From: Streptomyces sp. SM1
GTDB taxonomy: Bacteria > Actinomycetota > Actinomycetes > Streptomycetales > Streptomycetaceae
Direction of reading: 5' to 3'
Assembly (NCBI RefSeq): GCF_002910825.1
Contig: NZ_NEUB01001030.1
Coordinates: forward strand, 1 to 64,000
DNA length: 64,000 nt
The position numbers and the translations under genes were made by a program. Positions 29,645 to 38,074 of the stretch are shown here, in pieces; positions within the stretch are counted from its first letter, which is position 1, and each line of letters opens with the position of its first letter. Below the pieces are notes generated by a model that was given only the letters and a program-made list of their open reading frames with translations, searched no databases and had not been told where the DNA came from.

Positions 29645-29809
29645 GGTTCGGTCTCCTTGTGGCTGACTTCTCGGGTTCTGCCGGGACCAGAACGGTCCGG
29701 CCGATTCGCCGCCCGGAGGACTTCTGAGACACACAGGGCGTGCAGCTTGCATAGTAACGGCAGCGGCTACGGCACCCAAAAAGCGATCACCGGTGCGTGA
29801 GCAGGTGGG

Positions 29810-29886
29810 TGGTCGGGGTGGCGGGATTTGAACCCACGGCCTTCCGCTCCCAAAGCGGACGCGCTACCAAGCTGCGCCACACCCCG
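29810..29886 (-). tRNA. tRNA-Pro (UGG)
   Basis: A cloverleaf on the minus strand. Acceptor CGGGGTG pairs with CACCCCG. The D-arm is GCGC/GCGC with GG, the anticodon stem TCCGC/GCGGA encloses a loop with anticodon TGG, and the T-loop is GTTCAAAT. CCA is encoded (29810-29812). It lies upstream of tig and reads towards it. No integrase gene or duplicated 3' end is seen next to it. Confidence 0.95.
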
Positions 29887-30052
29887 TCTGGTGCGACACG
29901 TAGGGTACATGCACCCAGGCGGGAAGGCCGCCGCATTCCCCGGGCGCGGTGCGCCGCCGGCGGCGCTCCGGAAACGGGGTGTGCGACGAGGGCGCACAAC
30001 CCGCTACGATGCCTGTCAGTGCCGCGGCCTTCCGACGCGCGGCGCGCTCCGT

Positions 30053-30123
30053 GCGGGCGTAGCTCAATGGTAGAGCCCCAGTCTTCCAAACTGGCTACGC
30101 GGGTTCGATTCCCGTCGCCCGCT
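30053..30123 (+). tRNA. tRNA-Gly (UCC)
   Basis: A 71-nt cloverleaf. Acceptor GCGGGCG/CGCCCGC, D-arm GCTC-AATGGTA-GAGC, anticodon stem CCAGT/ACTGG with anticodon TCC, and T-loop GTTCGATTC. CCA is not encoded. A strong hairpin follows at 30133-30173. Confidence 0.95.
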
Positions 30124-30132
30124 CTGTACGGC

Positions 30133-30173
30133 TCAGGGCCAGGTCAGAGGATCACTCCTCGGCCTGGCCCTGA
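30133..30173 (+). terminator. terminator downstream of tRNA-Gly
   Basis: Perfect 11-bp arms (TCAGGGCCAGG at 30133-30143 and its complement at 30163-30173), 9 bases beyond the tRNA end. It also lies downstream of the convergent small membrane gene. Confidence 0.75.
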
Positions 30174-30219
30174 TCGTTTGCGTGGCGGGTCCCGCGGCGC
30201 GCGGGTGGGCCGGGTGAGC

Positions 30220-30414
30220 TCAGAAGCTGATCGAGTTGACCATCTCCGCTATCGAGTCCAGGAACCGCTGGATGTCGTCGGCCATGCCGGTCGAGGCGAG
30301 GAAGAAGCCGAAGAGCACGGCGACGATCGCCGGTCCCGGCTTGATGGAGCCGCCTCTCAGCAACACCACCAGGATGATTGCCAACAGCAGCACCACTGAC
30401 AGTGAAATGGCCAC
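30220..30414 (-). CDS. small membrane protein (64 aa)
   Basis: A 64-residue protein with two hydrophobic helices (about residues 2-20 and 28-44) joined by a basic RGGSIKPGP turn, and a short amphipathic C-terminal end. The codon bias and clean start (ATG 30412-30414) support a real gene. Similar small proteins are common in streptomycetes; function unknown. A 636-bp gap lies upstream. Confidence 0.7.
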   Translation of the reverse strand: MAISLSVVLLLAIILVVLLRGGSIKPGPAIVAVLFGFFLASTGMADDIQRFLDSIAEMVNSISF

Positions 30415-31050
30415 AACTGATCACACCCTTGGTCGGTTCGGCTTCCCCGGCCCGGGCGACGCGACCCCGCGCACCCCGCCAGGACCATCGTGCCACCAAC
30501 ACGGCCCCCCCATGCGGCAGGTGACGCAACGTCCGCGCCACAGTGTCCGGACGGGCGGGTCCGTACGCGCCCGCGCGGGGCAACGGAGATATATCGCACG
30601 GCAATTCGAAGAAGTACCCGCGCAGGGAAATTCGACGGGACAGTCGCCGTCTCCACACAATGCGTTCGCAAGTGATCCGAATTGATGTCCCGTTGATGTC
30701 GCCGATGACCCAACGGGCCTTCACAGGGCCCCTGAAGGAGGGGCGAAGACGGACATATCGCCGGTGTCACCCGCCGCCCTTATGCCCTGTCCAGTACGGA
30801 AGAATCGTGACAAGTGCGGTTGTTCTCGGCGGTCAAACCCTTTACCGACGTCACGTGTTGACCATCACTTCACGAGTGTGCGCACATTCCCCGGAGAGGG
30901 GTACCCGGATCGAATACCGGTGACGACGTCGGGTGTTTCACCAAATGCAGCGGACAACGCTAGGGTGCCTCAGATGTGCCACGCTGCCTCGTCCCCCGCA
31001 AGCGCAGCGAGCCCACCGATCGCCTCCCCGTTTTCCCGCCGGGAGGGTCA
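30415..31050. other. long intergenic region, no gene seen
   Basis: 636 bp between the small membrane protein (minus) and the acyltransferase (plus), so it holds divergent promoters. Base composition is less GC-rich than the genes and no frame has convincing codon bias. There is a hairpin-prone stretch around 30712-30742 (GGGCC...GGGCCCC) and a TTGACC string near 30858. A small RNA is possible, but I see nothing specific. Confidence 0.4.
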
Positions 31051-32244
31051 GTGACGAACTCGCAGCGAACGTACGGCAACCGCAGAGCGCCGCTCCCCCC
31101 GGCCGAGTCGCTGGCGGGCGGTGTGCCGGGCCCGCGCACCACGCACAAGGAGAGCGCCCGGCCGGCGCCGCCCGTCAGACAGCGCGACGCATTCTTCGAC
31201 AACGCCAAGTACCTGGCGATCGTGCTGGTGGCGGTGGGCCACGCCTGGGGACAGCTCCTGGACGTCCGGGCCGTGGAGACCGCGTACCGCGTCGTGTACA
31301 CGTTCCACATGCCGGCGTTCATCCTGATCTCCGGCTACTTCTCGCGCAGTTTCGACCTGCGGCCCAAGTACGTGAAGCGGCTGGTCACCGGGGTGGTCGT
31401 CCCCTATGTCGTCTTCGAGACCGCCTACTCCCTGTTCGAACGCCACGGGAACGACAGACCGGACCACGGGATCACGCTGCTGGATCCCACGTACCACCTG
31501 TGGTTCCTGTGCGCGCTGGTCGTCTGGCGGGTGACGACCCCGGTGTGGCGGACGGTCCGCCATCCGCTGGCGGTCTCCCTGGTCCTCGCCGCCCTGGGCT
31601 CCCTGTCCCCCCGGATCGGTGACGACCTGGAACTCCAGCGGGTGCTGCAGTTCCTGCCGTTCTTCGTGCTGGGCCTGACGCTGCGGCCCGAGCACTTCCA
31701 GCGGGTGCGGCACCGCTCGGTGCGTCTGATGTCCCTGCCGGTACTGGCGGTGGCGACGGCCGTCGCCTGGTGGTCGGTGCCGCGGATGCACGTCGGCTGG
31801 CTGTACCACAAGAGCGCCGCGGAGGAGTTGGGCGCTCCGTGGTGGTCGGGTCCGGTGATGGTGTCCGGGACCCTCGCCTGTTCGCTGGTGCTGACCGTGT
31901 GCTTCTTCGCCTGGGTGCCGCGCCGCCACATGTGGTTCACCGCACTCGGCGCGGGGACGATATACGGCTATCTGGTGCACGGCTTCTTCGTGAAGGCGGG
32001 CATCTACGCGGGCTGGTTCGACCACCCGGCGCTGCGGGAGCCGCTCGGTGCGGTCGGGCTGACCGTCCTCGCGGCCGCCGTCATCACGCTGCTGTGCACC
32101 GGGCCGGTGCGGCGGACCCTGCGGTGCGTGGTGGAGCCGAAGATGGTGTGGGCCTTCGTGCGGGAACCGGCCGAGGCGGCCCGTGGCCACGCGCGGCGGG
32201 AGAACACCGAGGTGCGCACGCAGGGTGAGAGGGTCCCGGTCTAG
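31051..32244 (+). CDS. acyltransferase-3 family membrane protein
   Basis: A 397-residue integral membrane protein with about ten hydrophobic segments. It has the family-3 opening (FFDNAKYLAIVLVAVGHAW), in which the conserved His lies in the first helix, and a YTFHMPAFILISGYFSR segment typical of OafA/NodX-like and Cgt-type acyltransferases that modify surface glycans or secondary metabolites. The GTG at 31051 is preferred because GGGAGGG lies 4-10 bases upstream and because upstream codons are Arg/Pro-rich noise. The C-terminal 35 residues are polar and cytoplasmic. The acyl acceptor is unknown. Confidence 0.88.
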   Translation: MTNSQRTYGNRRAPLPPAESLAGGVPGPRTTHKESARPAPPVRQRDAFFDNAKYLAIVLVAVGHAWGQLLDVRAVETAYRVVYTFHMPAFILISGYFSRSFDLRPKYVKRLVTGVVVPYVVFETAYSLFERHGNDRPDHGITLLDPTYHLWFLCALVVWRVTTPVWRTVRHPLAVSLVLAALGSLSPRIGDDLELQRVLQFLPFFVLGLTLRPEHFQRVRHRSVRLMSLPVLAVATAVAWWSVPRMHVGWLYHKSAAEELGAPWWSGPVMVSGTLACSLVLTVCFFAWVPRRHMWFTALGAGTIYGYLVHGFFVKAGIYAGWFDHPALREPLGAVGLTVLAAAVITLLCTGPVRRTLRCVVEPKMVWAFVREPAEAARGHARRENTEVRTQGERVPV

Positions 32245-32257
32245 CGTCCCGCCCGGT

Positions 32258-32737
32258 TCACTCCCCCAGGCCGAGAAGTGCGCGCATCCGTGCGTACTTC
32301 TCGGTCAGTCGTTGGCGGGTGCCCGCGTCGAGGACCGCGAGCCGGGCCGGGTCGGCGTTGTGCGCCAGGTCGGCCTCCTTCACCAGCGGCGCGCCCGGGG
32401 TGGCGAGGATACGGGCCGCGTACGCCTCGGGCGGCTCCCCGGGGCGTTTGGTGACCGCGAGGACGATGTCCTTGGTCCGCCGGGTGAGCGGGGCCTCGTC
32501 GAGCCACTGGCGGGTGAGCCTGTCGTCCTCGACGGCGTCGTGCAGCCAGGCCGCCGCGATCTGCTCCTCGTCGCCGCCGCGCGCGCGTACGCCCTCGGCG
32601 ACGGCCCGGAGGTGCTCGGCGTAGGGCCGGCCCGCCTTGTCGGTCTGGCCGGCGTGCGCGGCGCGGGCGGTGGCCTCCACCCGGTCCAGGGTCGGCGGGG
32701 CCGGCAGGGGGAACGGGGCGCGCGGTGTCTCGGTCAC
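32258..32737 (-). CDS. HD-domain phosphohydrolase
   Basis: A 159-residue protein with an HD metal-binding pattern: His in ARAAHAGQTDKAGRPYAEHL and the His-Asp pair in AAWLHDAVEDD, followed by a conserved Lys/Glu helix and a late Asp (LAHNAD). This layout is that of small RelA/SpoT-like HD hydrolases, which cleave pyrophosphate from (p)ppGpp or other nucleotides. Substrate is unproven. The GTG at 32735-32737 begins the protein; the gene is convergent with the acyltransferase, 13 bp away. Confidence 0.8.
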   Translation of the reverse strand: MTETPRAPFPLPAPPTLDRVEATARAAHAGQTDKAGRPYAEHLRAVAEGVRARGGDEEQIAAAWLHDAVEDDRLTRQWLDEAPLTRRTKDIVLAVTKRPGEPPEAYAARILATPGAPLVKEADLAHNADPARLAVLDAGTRQRLTEKYARMRALLGLGE

Positions 32738-32860
32738 CCGTCCAGTGTGCCCGGGCGGTCGCCCTGGCGGTCCCGGACGCCGCGCCCGGGCCAAGCACGG
32801 GGACGAGGGGGAGGACGAGCGGGTCCGGGCGGGCGGAAACGCGGGGGCAGGGCGCCCCGG

Positions 32861-34039
32861 TCAGCGGGACGCGGCGGCGGTCGGGCCGTCCCGGCATATG
32901 AGCAGCAGGGCCCGGTCGTCGTTGACGTCCTTGGCGACCGACTCGATGAGATGCCAGGCCGCGCCGTGGAAGCCTCCGGCGACATAGCGGTCGGCCGCTC
33001 CGGTGAGGCGGTCGATGCCCTCGACGATGTCCCGGTCGGAGGTCTCCACCAGGCCGTCGGTGAACAGCATCAGCACGTCTCCGGGCCGCAGTGAGCCCTT
33101 CACCGAGTCGAACTGGGCACCGTCGTACACGCCGAGCAGGGGGCCGTCGGCGGCCTTCTCCTCCCAGCGGCCGCTGCCGGCGCTGAGCTGGAGGCCCGGC
33201 GGGTGGCCGGCGGAGTAGAGCTCGTAGTCGCCGGAGTCCAGGTCGAGCACCAGGTGGATGGAGGTGGCGAAGCCCTCGTCCCAGTCCTGGCGGAGCAGAT
33301 AGCCGTTGGCGGCCGGGAGGAAGGCGTGCGGCGGGAGGCTGCCGAGGAGCCCGCCGAAGGCCCCGGACAGCAGCAGGGCGCGCGAGCCGGCGTCCATGCC
33401 CTTGCCGGAGACGTCGGTCAGGACGACCTCCATCGTGCGCCCGCCGTTGGTGCGGGCCGCGACCACGAAGTCACCGGAGAACGACTGTCCGCCGGCCGGG
33501 CGCAGCGCCATCTCGCGGTGCCAGCCGTCGGGGAGTTTCGGCAGCTTGCTCTGCACCCGGATGCGTTCGCGCAGGTCGAACAGCATGGTGCCGCCGCGCC
33601 GCCAGGGCACGCCCACCCGGCTGCGGAACTGGGCGACGAGCAGCCCGAAGAAACCGCAGGCCGCGACGACGAGGACCACACCGGGGGTGACCCGGGCCGC
33701 GCCCTCGGTGTACGGGCCCAGCCGGACCGCCTCCACGATCAGCGCGGTCGCCGCCGCCGCGTACAGGCCGAGCAGGCTCGCCGGACGCAGCAGCAGTCCG
33801 CCCACGACGATCGGGATGACCAGAGCGGACGGCGCGCACCATACGGAGTCGGCCAGTGTCCCGGCCGCGATCAGCGGCACGGTGAGGAGCAGACCGACCA
33901 GCGCGATCCAGTCGGAGCCGTCCCCCCGGAAGTAGTCGACGGCGGACCGGCGCACGCCGACGCGGGCCCGGTGCCACTGCTTCTTCAACCGGGCCGTGAA
34001 CGTGTCGGCTTCCGCGCGCCGTTCTCGTCCTGCTGCCAT
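32861..34039 (-). CDS. membrane-anchored PP2C/SpoIIE-type phosphatase
   Basis: A 392-residue protein. The N-terminal part has a basic cytoplasmic leader and four to five transmembrane helices (about residues 43-145). A C-terminal SpoIIE/PP2C domain (about 175-385) contains metal-binding aspartates in GGQSFSGDF, VLTDVSGKGMDA and LMLFTDGLVE. Streptomycetes carry many such phosphatases, which act on anti-sigma-factor antagonists. No sigma or anti-sigma gene is adjacent, so the target is not indicated. Start ATG at 34037-34039. Confidence 0.9.
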   Translation of the reverse strand: MAAGRERRAEADTFTARLKKQWHRARVGVRRSAVDYFRGDGSDWIALVGLLLTVPLIAAGTLADSVWCAPSALVIPIVVGGLLLRPASLLGLYAAAATALIVEAVRLGPYTEGAARVTPGVVLVVAACGFFGLLVAQFRSRVGVPWRRGGTMLFDLRERIRVQSKLPKLPDGWHREMALRPAGGQSFSGDFVVAARTNGGRTMEVVLTDVSGKGMDAGSRALLLSGAFGGLLGSLPPHAFLPAANGYLLRQDWDEGFATSIHLVLDLDSGDYELYSAGHPPGLQLSAGSGRWEEKAADGPLLGVYDGAQFDSVKGSLRPGDVLMLFTDGLVETSDRDIVEGIDRLTGAADRYVAGGFHGAAWHLIESVAKDVNDDRALLLICRDGPTAAASR

Positions 34040-34203
34040 TAGTTCGGGACCCTATCCATCGGACCGGCCGCTTGGCACGGGAGGTCCTGGTTGTCCCCCC
34101 GCACGGGGACCGGAATCACAGTGAACTTCACGGAACGCCCTCATGGGGTCCCCCGGGGGAAATTCTCTCGCTCACGCCGCATCGCCCTGGTAGGGATGAG
34201 CGC

Positions 34204-35454
34204 ATGGCGAACGAGCAGAGCGGCCCCGCGCCCGAAGTCCGGGCACTGAAGCCGGAGGAATGGGACAAGGTGTACGCGAACCTCATCCGTGCCTTCGGCG
34301 GTCCCCCCGAGACGGCGGAGGAGCGGGAACTGTGGAACGCGCTCAGCGAGTTCGACCGCTTCCTGGGTGCCTGGGACGGCGACGAGTGCGTGGGGTCTGC
34401 GGGCGCCTTCTCCTTCCGGCTGACCGTGCCCGGCGGCGCGTCCGTGCCGGCCGCGGGTGTCACGATGGTCGGCGTGGCCGCCACGCACCGGCGGCGCGGG
34501 GTGCTGACGTCCATGATGCGGCGGCAGTTGGACGACGTCCGTTCCTGGGGCGAGCCGCTGGCGGTGCTCACGGCGTCCGAGCCGGCGATCTACGGCCGGT
34601 TCGGCTACGGAGCGGCGACCTTCCAGACGGACGCGGAGATCGACACCGCGCGCGCGGGTCTGTCGGTGCCGCCCGGCACGGATGACGTACGGCTGCGGTA
34701 TGCGGAGCCCGCCGATGTACTGGACGCCTGCGAGGCGGTCTACGCCCGACGGGTGGCGGAGCGCCCGGGAATGCTGGCACGCGGGCCGGGCTGGGAGCGG
34801 CTCGGGGTGCTCGACCCGGAGAGCGAGCGGGGCGGGGCGTCACCGCTGCGGTGCGTGGTCGCCGAGCGGGACGGTGGGACGGTCGGGTACGCGCGGTTCC
34901 GTGTGAAGCCGTCCTGGGGACCGGGCGGGCCCGACGGCGAGGTGCTTCTCAGCGCTCTGGAAGCGCTGGATCCGGCGGCGGACGCGGCGCTGTGGCGCTT
35001 CCTGTTCGACATCGACCTGACGTCGAGGGTGGTGGCGCGGGGGCGGCCGGTCGACGAGAGCTGGCAGTTCCTGGTGTCGGACATACGGCGGTGCGGGCCG
35101 CGGCTGCGGGACGCGCTGTACGTACGGCTGGTGGATGTCGGCGCGGCGCTCCGGCAGCGGACGTACCAGGCCCCGGTGGACGTCGTGTTCGAGGTGGAGG
35201 ACGCCTTCTGCCCCTGGAACGCGGGCCGTTGGCGGCTGACCGGCGACCCGAAGGGCGCGTCGTGCGGGCGTACCGAGGACGCCGCCGATCTCACCCTGTC
35301 GGTACGGGAGTTGGGCGCCGCCTATCTGGGCGGGGTGAGCCTCACGGCACTCGCGGCGGCCGGCCGGGTGCGCGAGGTACGGCACGGCGCACTCGCGGAG
35401 GCGTCCCTGGCCTTCGGAACCAGCCGCGCACCGTGGCTGCCGCACGGCTTCTGA
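34204..35454 (+). CDS. Eis-like GNAT N-acetyltransferase
   Basis: A 416-residue protein of the Eis type (two GNAT folds plus an SCP2-like C-terminal domain). The acetyl-CoA loop of the first GNAT domain is VAATHRRRGVLTSMM (about residues 92-106). The family ends with a free terminal carboxylate after a Phe, and this protein ends in HGF, consistent with the Phe-COOH catalysis known for Eis. Eis enzymes acetylate amines, including aminoglycosides. The ATG at 34204 has AGGGATGAG upstream; upstream codons look non-coding. Convergent with the glycosylase gene, 4 bp away. Confidence 0.9.
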   Translation: MANEQSGPAPEVRALKPEEWDKVYANLIRAFGGPPETAEERELWNALSEFDRFLGAWDGDECVGSAGAFSFRLTVPGGASVPAAGVTMVGVAATHRRRGVLTSMMRRQLDDVRSWGEPLAVLTASEPAIYGRFGYGAATFQTDAEIDTARAGLSVPPGTDDVRLRYAEPADVLDACEAVYARRVAERPGMLARGPGWERLGVLDPESERGGASPLRCVVAERDGGTVGYARFRVKPSWGPGGPDGEVLLSALEALDPAADAALWRFLFDIDLTSRVVARGRPVDESWQFLVSDIRRCGPRLRDALYVRLVDVGAALRQRTYQAPVDVVFEVEDAFCPWNAGRWRLTGDPKGASCGRTEDAADLTLSVRELGAAYLGGVSLTALAAAGRVREVRHGALAEASLAFGTSRAPWLPHGF

Positions 35455-35458
35455 GGGC

Positions 35459-36286
35459 TCAGGGACGCTGGCAGGCGGGGCACCAGAAGAGGTTGCGGGC
35501 GGCGAGGTCGGCGGTGCGGATCTCGCCGCCACAGATGTGGCAGGGCAGGTTCGCCCTGCGGTAGACGTACACCTCGCCGCCGTGGTCGTCGACGCGCGGC
35601 GGGCGGCCCATCGCCTCGGGGGTGTGTTCCGGGCGGACGGTGTCGATGCGGTTGTCGCGGACGCCCTCGCGCATGAGCGCGACCAGATCGGCCCAGATCG
35701 CGTCCCACTGGGCCGGGCGGATGTCCCGGCCCGCGCGGTACGGGTCGATGCCGTGCCGGAAGAGGACCTCGGCGCGGTAGACGTTTCCCACGCCGGCGAT
35801 GACCTTCTGGTCCATGAGGAGCGCGGCGATCGTCGTACGGCTGCGGCTGATCCTGCGGTACGCGTGGGCCGGGTCGGCGTCCGGGCGGAGCGGGTCGGGG
35901 CCGAGCCGGTCGTGTACCGCCCGCTTCTCGCCGTCCGTGATCAGGGTGCAGGTGGTGGGGCCGCGCAGATCGACGTACGAGGCGTCGTCGGCGAGGCGGA
36001 GCCGGACGGTGTCCGTGGGCGGTGGCGCCGGGGCCGGGCCGAAGGTGACCTTGCCGAACAGGCCGAGGTGGATGTGGACCCAGTCGGTGTGCTCGGGCCC
36101 GGGGTCGCCGAAGCCGAGGAAGAGGTGCTTGCCGTGGGCGTCGGTGGTGTGCAGCGCGGTGCGGTCGAGAAGGGCGGCGGCGTCGGTGAACTTGCCCTGG
36201 GGGCTGGTGACGCGGAGGGGGTCGCCGGTCACGAAGGCCTCGGCGTAGTCCTTGGCCAGCCGGTGGATCGTGTGACCCTCGGGCAC
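35459..36286 (-). CDS. nei: Fpg/Nei family DNA glycosylase/AP lyase
   Basis: A 275-residue protein. After removal of the initiator the N-terminal proline and Glu (PEGHTIHRL) form the Schiff-base active site of the family. The H2TH motif (about residues 150-190: MDQKVIAGVGNVYRAEVLF) follows. A C-terminal zinc finger C-x2-C-x16-C-x2-C (CHIC...CPAC) ends the protein, with the strand-inserting Arg region. It resembles actinobacterial Nei2-type enzymes, which repair oxidised pyrimidines. The GTG at 36284-36286 sits after a GAGGGGGG ribosome binding site. It follows rpiB on the same strand with a 46-bp gap. Confidence 0.9.
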   Translation of the reverse strand: MPEGHTIHRLAKDYAEAFVTGDPLRVTSPQGKFTDAAALLDRTALHTTDAHGKHLFLGFGDPGPEHTDWVHIHLGLFGKVTFGPAPAPPPTDTVRLRLADDASYVDLRGPTTCTLITDGEKRAVHDRLGPDPLRPDADPAHAYRRISRSRTTIAALLMDQKVIAGVGNVYRAEVLFRHGIDPYRAGRDIRPAQWDAIWADLVALMREGVRDNRIDTVRPEHTPEAMGRPPRVDDHGGEVYVYRRANLPCHICGGEIRTADLAARNLFWCPACQRP

Positions 36287-36332
36287 GGGTCCCCCCTCGC
36301 TCGCTCTTCTTCCTCGTCTGCTGTTCCGCCGC

Positions 36333-36818
36333 CTACCGCTGGGGGTGGTGGGCCGGGATCGGGGGGAGATCGCCGGTGGTCTCGTACGCGGAGAGCATGC
36401 CGATCCGGCGGATGTGACGCTCGTCACCGGAGAACGGCGTGCTCAGGAAGGTCTCGACGAACTTCGTCGCCTCGTCCTGGCTGTGCATGCGCGCGCCGAC
36501 GGCGACCACGTTGGCGTCGTTGTGCTGACGGCCGAGTGCCGCGGTCTCCTCGCTCCACGCCAGAGCCGCCCGCACGCCCTTGACCTTGTTCGCGGCCATC
36601 TGCTCGCCGTTGCCGGAGCCGCCGATCACGATGCCGAGGGCGTCCGGGTCCGCGGCGGTCCGCTCCGCGGCGCGGAGGCAGAAGGGGGGGTAGTCGTCCT
36701 GGGCGTCGTAGATGTGCGGGCCGCAGTCGACGGGCTCGTGGCCCGCTTCCCTGAGCCACTCGACGAGGTGGTTCTTGAATTCGTAGCCCGCATGGTCGGA
36801 GCCGATATACACGCGCAT
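36333..36818 (-). CDS. rpiB: ribose-5-phosphate isomerase B
   Basis: A 161-residue RpiB/LacA-fold enzyme interconverting ribose-5-P and ribulose-5-P in the pentose phosphate pathway. The substrate loop SDHAG (residues 7-11) and GGSGNGEQMAANK (about 67-78) are clear. The catalytic Cys of E. coli-type RpiB is absent from this loop and the base is expected to be the Glu (Glu72), as established for the mycobacterial enzyme. Start ATG at 36816-36818. Same strand as the glycosylase gene downstream. Confidence 0.95.
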   Translation of the reverse strand: MRVYIGSDHAGYEFKNHLVEWLREAGHEPVDCGPHIYDAQDDYPPFCLRAAERTAADPDALGIVIGGSGNGEQMAANKVKGVRAALAWSEETAALGRQHNDANVVAVGARMHSQDEATKFVETFLSTPFSGDERHIRRIGMLSAYETTGDLPPIPAHHPQR

Positions 36819-37027
36819 GCGACGAGTGTGACACGGCTGCCGCCGCGCGGCGGCGCGGGGTGGCGAGGTGGACGCGGCCACTCCCCCACGCGGCCGGGGC
36901 CGGGTGGAGGCGTACTCCCGGGTCGCCGTGGGTGAGCGGCGGACCGGGCGGCGCGCTCGTGGCCGGTTGCCGTCCGGGGACGTGCGGTGGGACCCGGTTC
37001 CCGCCGCCGGGGACCGGGGGACGCGCG

Positions 37028-37060
37028 GAGGCTCGCCGTCGACCACGACCGGCGAGCCTC
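37028..37060 (-). terminator. terminator downstream of bioY
   Basis: Perfect 11-bp inverted repeat (GAGGCTCGCCG at 37028-37038, complement at 37050-37060), 23 bases after the bioY stop codon. Confidence 0.75.
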
Positions 37061-37083
37061 TCCGCCTCGGGGACCGTCAGGGG

Positions 37084-37668
37084 TCACCGCTTGTCGACGA
37101 ACTTCCAGGCCGTCGGCAGCACGCCCATCGCCAGCGCCGCCTTCAGGGCGTCACCGATGAGGAACGGGGTCAGGCCGGCGGCGATGGCCGCGGAGGCGGA
37201 CATACCGGTGGCGAGGGCCAGGTAGGGCACGCCGACCGCGTAGATGATCGCGGAGCCGAGCACCATGGTGCCCGCGGTCCGCCAGGCGGAGCGGTCGGCG
37301 CCGCGACGGGCGAGCGCGCCCACGGCGACGGCGGCCAGCAGCATGCCGAGGATGTAGCCGAAGGACGGCATCCCCATCCCCGACTTGCCCTCCGCGAACC
37401 ACGGCACGCCGGCCATGCCCACCAGCGCGTACACCGCGAGGGAGGCGACGCCGCGGCGGGCGCCGAGGGTGGTGCCGACGAGCAGCGCCGCGAAGGTCTG
37501 GCCGGTCACCGGCACCGGCGAGCCGGGAACGGGCACCGCGATCTGGGCGGCGAGGCCGGTGAACGCGGCACCGCCGAGCACCAGCACGGCGTCCCGCACG
37601 CGGGAGGCCGGGACGAGGTCGGCGAGGACCTGTCCGGATCGGGCGGACGTGACGGAAGCGGTGCTCAT
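37084..37668 (-). CDS. bioY: BioY, biotin transporter S component
   Basis: A 194-residue protein with six hydrophobic helices and the BioY signature (VPVTGQTFAALLVG, about residues 52-65, and the GYILGM segment). It is the substrate-binding membrane subunit of an ECF transporter that imports biotin. No ecfA/ecfT genes are adjacent, so it either works alone or with a shared energising module. The ATG at 37666-37668 gives a 30-residue cytoplasmic lead. Confidence 0.9.
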   Translation of the reverse strand: MSTASVTSARSGQVLADLVPASRVRDAVLVLGGAAFTGLAAQIAVPVPGSPVPVTGQTFAALLVGTTLGARRGVASLAVYALVGMAGVPWFAEGKSGMGMPSFGYILGMLLAAVAVGALARRGADRSAWRTAGTMVLGSAIIYAVGVPYLALATGMSASAAIAAGLTPFLIGDALKAALAMGVLPTAWKFVDKR

Positions 37669-38074
37669 GTGGTCTCCGCGGGGATGAGGGCGGTTGGGGA
37701 CACCGCGACGCTATACCGGTGGCCCCGCGTCGATCACCGTCAGCGTTCGACAAAGCCGCGAACGGGGGCTTGGTGGGCTCCGGACAAAGAACCGAGGTGA
37801 CCGGGGGTACGGGGTGACGCCGGTCACTGAGGTGAGGTGGTGTCGTCCACACGCGCCGGTGGAGAACCTGCTGTAGGGAACCACCAAACCGGCCGTCCGG
37901 CACACCGGGCGCCGGGACGGCCGTCGGCGACCCCGCCGGCACCCGCCGGGTAAGCGGAGTGCCACCCTCCGCACCGTCCCGGTCCATATGCTGGGCGGCC
38001 TCCCCATGATCACGGGGCAGCCGCCCAGACTGGACGACGTTTTTGCCGTCTCCCGCACTGGACGAGTCGCGCCC
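37669..38074. other. intergenic region between bioY and permease
   Basis: 406 bp between divergent genes, containing their promoters. I see no coding frame with good codon bias and no recognised riboswitch or operator. Confidence 0.4.

Noticed and set aside
29810-30123. tRNA genes as attachment sites of an integrated element
   Set aside because: No integrase, no repeated tRNA 3' end and no plasmid or phage genes nearby; neighbours are core genes.
30415-31050. Small protein genes in the long intergenic region
   Set aside because: All frames give Arg/Pro/Ser-rich noise without ribosome binding sites or codon bias.
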